From NCBI GenBank assembly GCA_024408335.1, contig JAKSVB010000008.1, positions 1-64,000 of the forward strand: 64,000 bases of DNA, in the 5' to 3' direction. How positions within the stretch are numbered: the stretch's first letter is position 1; each line of letters begins with the position of its first letter. The DNA is from Bacilli bacterium (lineage in GTDB: Bacteria > Bacillota_I > Bacilli_A > RFN20 > CAG-826). A model generated the notes under the pieces. That model was not told the DNA's origin, made no database searches, and saw nothing but the letters and a program-made list of their open reading frames with translations. The position numbers and the translations under genes are program-made. Positions 62,945-64,000 of this stretch are shown here, in pieces.

Positions 62945-64000
62945 AAATCATATCTCCTAATTCTCTTTGTTTTGCTTCGGCAGGGTATTTGTATTTTGAT
63001 TCTTTGCCGTCATATCTCTTCGTGACGATGGTGCTTGATCCACCGCCATCGAGGTTATAAGCAAGAACGCACCCTGCTTCTACTGCTCTATTAGCTAAAT
63101 CGTATAATGAGAAACCATCTCTTTCGCCAACGGTTCTTCCTTGGCTAACAAGCATCCAATAGTGGTATGGCTCGATATAGCCAATAACCGTTCTTTGGTT
63201 GCCGCCAGCGCTTGATTTGCCTGAAACGATTTCGTCTGTTTCAGTGACGTTGATTTGGCCGTTCTTGACAAGTGTTGGGCCAAACATCCAAGTTTGCCAA
63301 ACGCCTGCTGCGATAAGCTGATCGGTTGTGTAATTTGCTTCCATGAAGGTTGACATTGTGCCATCTCTCCAGAGAGCAAGATCTTCATATTGAGCGTCTT
63401 CGTTGTTTCTTAAGGTCGAACGGAAAACTGTTGCGTTACGGATAACGTATCCTGGTCTATGGGTGAATGAGAAACCGCTGTCACCAGAAATAGCGCCTAA
63501 GACATCGAGGTTAAAAGTTTGTTCAACGTGATTGACTTGGTTGCTGACTTTGTCAGTTATGGCATCGCCTGGATATCCTTGAGCATCAAGGACAAGGTTG
63601 GTTCTAAGGTCTGTGATCTTTTTGATTTTGACGTCGAGTGTGTAATAGATGACGTGATACCCCCTTGAGTCATAGTTATCAGGGTGTTCATCTATTCCAT
63701 ATTCGTCATGTCTAACGAAAGTTACCGTTGTGGTTGTATATGGGCTTCTTCCTGGTTGGTTTTGTGAAGATGAAGATGAAGAGTTTGACGAAGAAACGCT
63801 GCTTGAAGAAGATTCAGAAGACGATTCTTGTGACGAACTTAAAGAAGCTGATGATGACGATGAAGAGGTTTGGCTTAATGAACCGACCGATGAAGAGACT
63901 GATGAGCCTGAACCGACTGATGGTAATGGCAACGAAGCAACGCTATCATTTTCGAATTCGTCAAAAATGTTGTGGTTGAATTGCTGCTCACCACGTCCGA
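62928..64000 (-). CDS. Phosphodiester glycosidase (NAGPA-domain) protein, N-terminus off window
   Basis: The reading frame stays open from 62928 to the window edge, so the true start is beyond 64000; at least 357 codons are present. A Ser-rich linker (~SSSSSASLSSSQESSSESS) at about 63740-63930 is followed by a NAGPA-type domain with GERDGFSLYDLANRAVEAG and the signature YNLDGGGSSTIV. Such proteins cleave phosphodiester-linked sugars or have cell-surface glycan roles. The Ser-rich region suggests an extracellular protein joined to an upstream membrane or lipoprotein anchor outside this window (inference). Confidence 0.8.
   Translation of the reverse strand, partial: GRGEQQFNHNIFDEFENDSVASLPLPSVGSGSSVSSSVGSLSQTSSSSSSASLSSSQESSSESSSSSVSSSNSSSSSSQNQPGRSPYTTTTVTFVRHDEYGIDEHPDNYDSRGYHVIYYTLDVKIKKITDLRTNLVLDAQGYPGDAITDKVSNQVNHVEQTFNLDVLGAISGDSGFSFTHRPGYVIRNATVFRSTLRNNEDAQYEDLALWRDGTMSTFMEANYTTDQLIAAGVWQTWMFGPTLVKNGQINVTETDEIVSGKSSAGGNQRTVIGYIEPYHYWMLVSQGRTVGERDGFSLYDLANRAVEAGCVLAYNLDGGGSSTIVTKRYDGKESKYKYPAEAKQRELGDMIYVVDA

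Overview
The window looks like a chromosomal piece of a Bacillota (Firmicutes) bacterium, probably an uncultured Bacilli-related lineage near Erysipelotrichales, RF39 or Acholeplasmatales (lineage is inference). Evidence: glgC and glgD occur as separate genes; the order rqcH / gmk / priA / rsmB-like / rlmN / prpC / prkC / rpe / rpmB reproduces the Bacillus cluster, with several members missing; helicase-nuclease is AddAB; UGA is used as stop, so the Mycoplasma code does not apply.

Layout. 1-2.3 kb: glycogen operon glgC-glgD-glgA (glgA cut by the edge). 2.4-13.9 kb: conserved translation and signalling cluster, with a catalytically degenerate RsmB-like protein, a minimal Ser/Thr kinase with its PP2C phosphatase, PriA, Gmk, divergent RqcH and a thioredoxin-like lipoprotein. 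13.9-18.5 kb: a cyclic-di-GMP-I (GEMM-I) riboswitch with an overlapping terminator, leading into two proteins with SipW-type N-termini (281 and 1060 aa) and a small membrane protein; this is the strongest candidate for a new system. 18.6-24 kb: accessory region made of two tandem ~2.4 kb modules that share flanking lipoprotein sequences but carry different cargo (an ATP-grasp enzyme or a secreted papain-like peptidase), then a YefM-YoeB toxin-antitoxin pair. 24-31 kb: complete F-type ATP synthase operon whose c subunit carries a two-carboxylate Na+-type site. 31-41 kb: DUF5677-like gene, AddAB, GlpK, M24 peptidase, IMPACT protein. 41-48 kb: one gene for a ~2230-residue membrane-anchored giant protein. 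48-50.3 kb: CPBP protease, TraX-like protein, thioredoxin, tRNA-Asp and tRNA-Gly. 50.3-64 kb: membrane proteins, lipoproteins, an operon of a Sel1 protein, asymmetric heterodimeric ABC exporter, lipoprotein and Vsr nuclease, then PAP2, acyltransferase-like, NUDIX, spermidine-synthase-like and phosphodiester-glycosidase genes (the last runs off the window).

A recurrent feature is a -10 box ending exactly 6 nt before the start codon (priA, rqcH, ATP-grasp, Sel1, a lipoprotein, a methyltransferase-like gene), which suggests leaderless mRNAs are common here.

All calls come from reading sequence and recalled family motifs; no database search was run.
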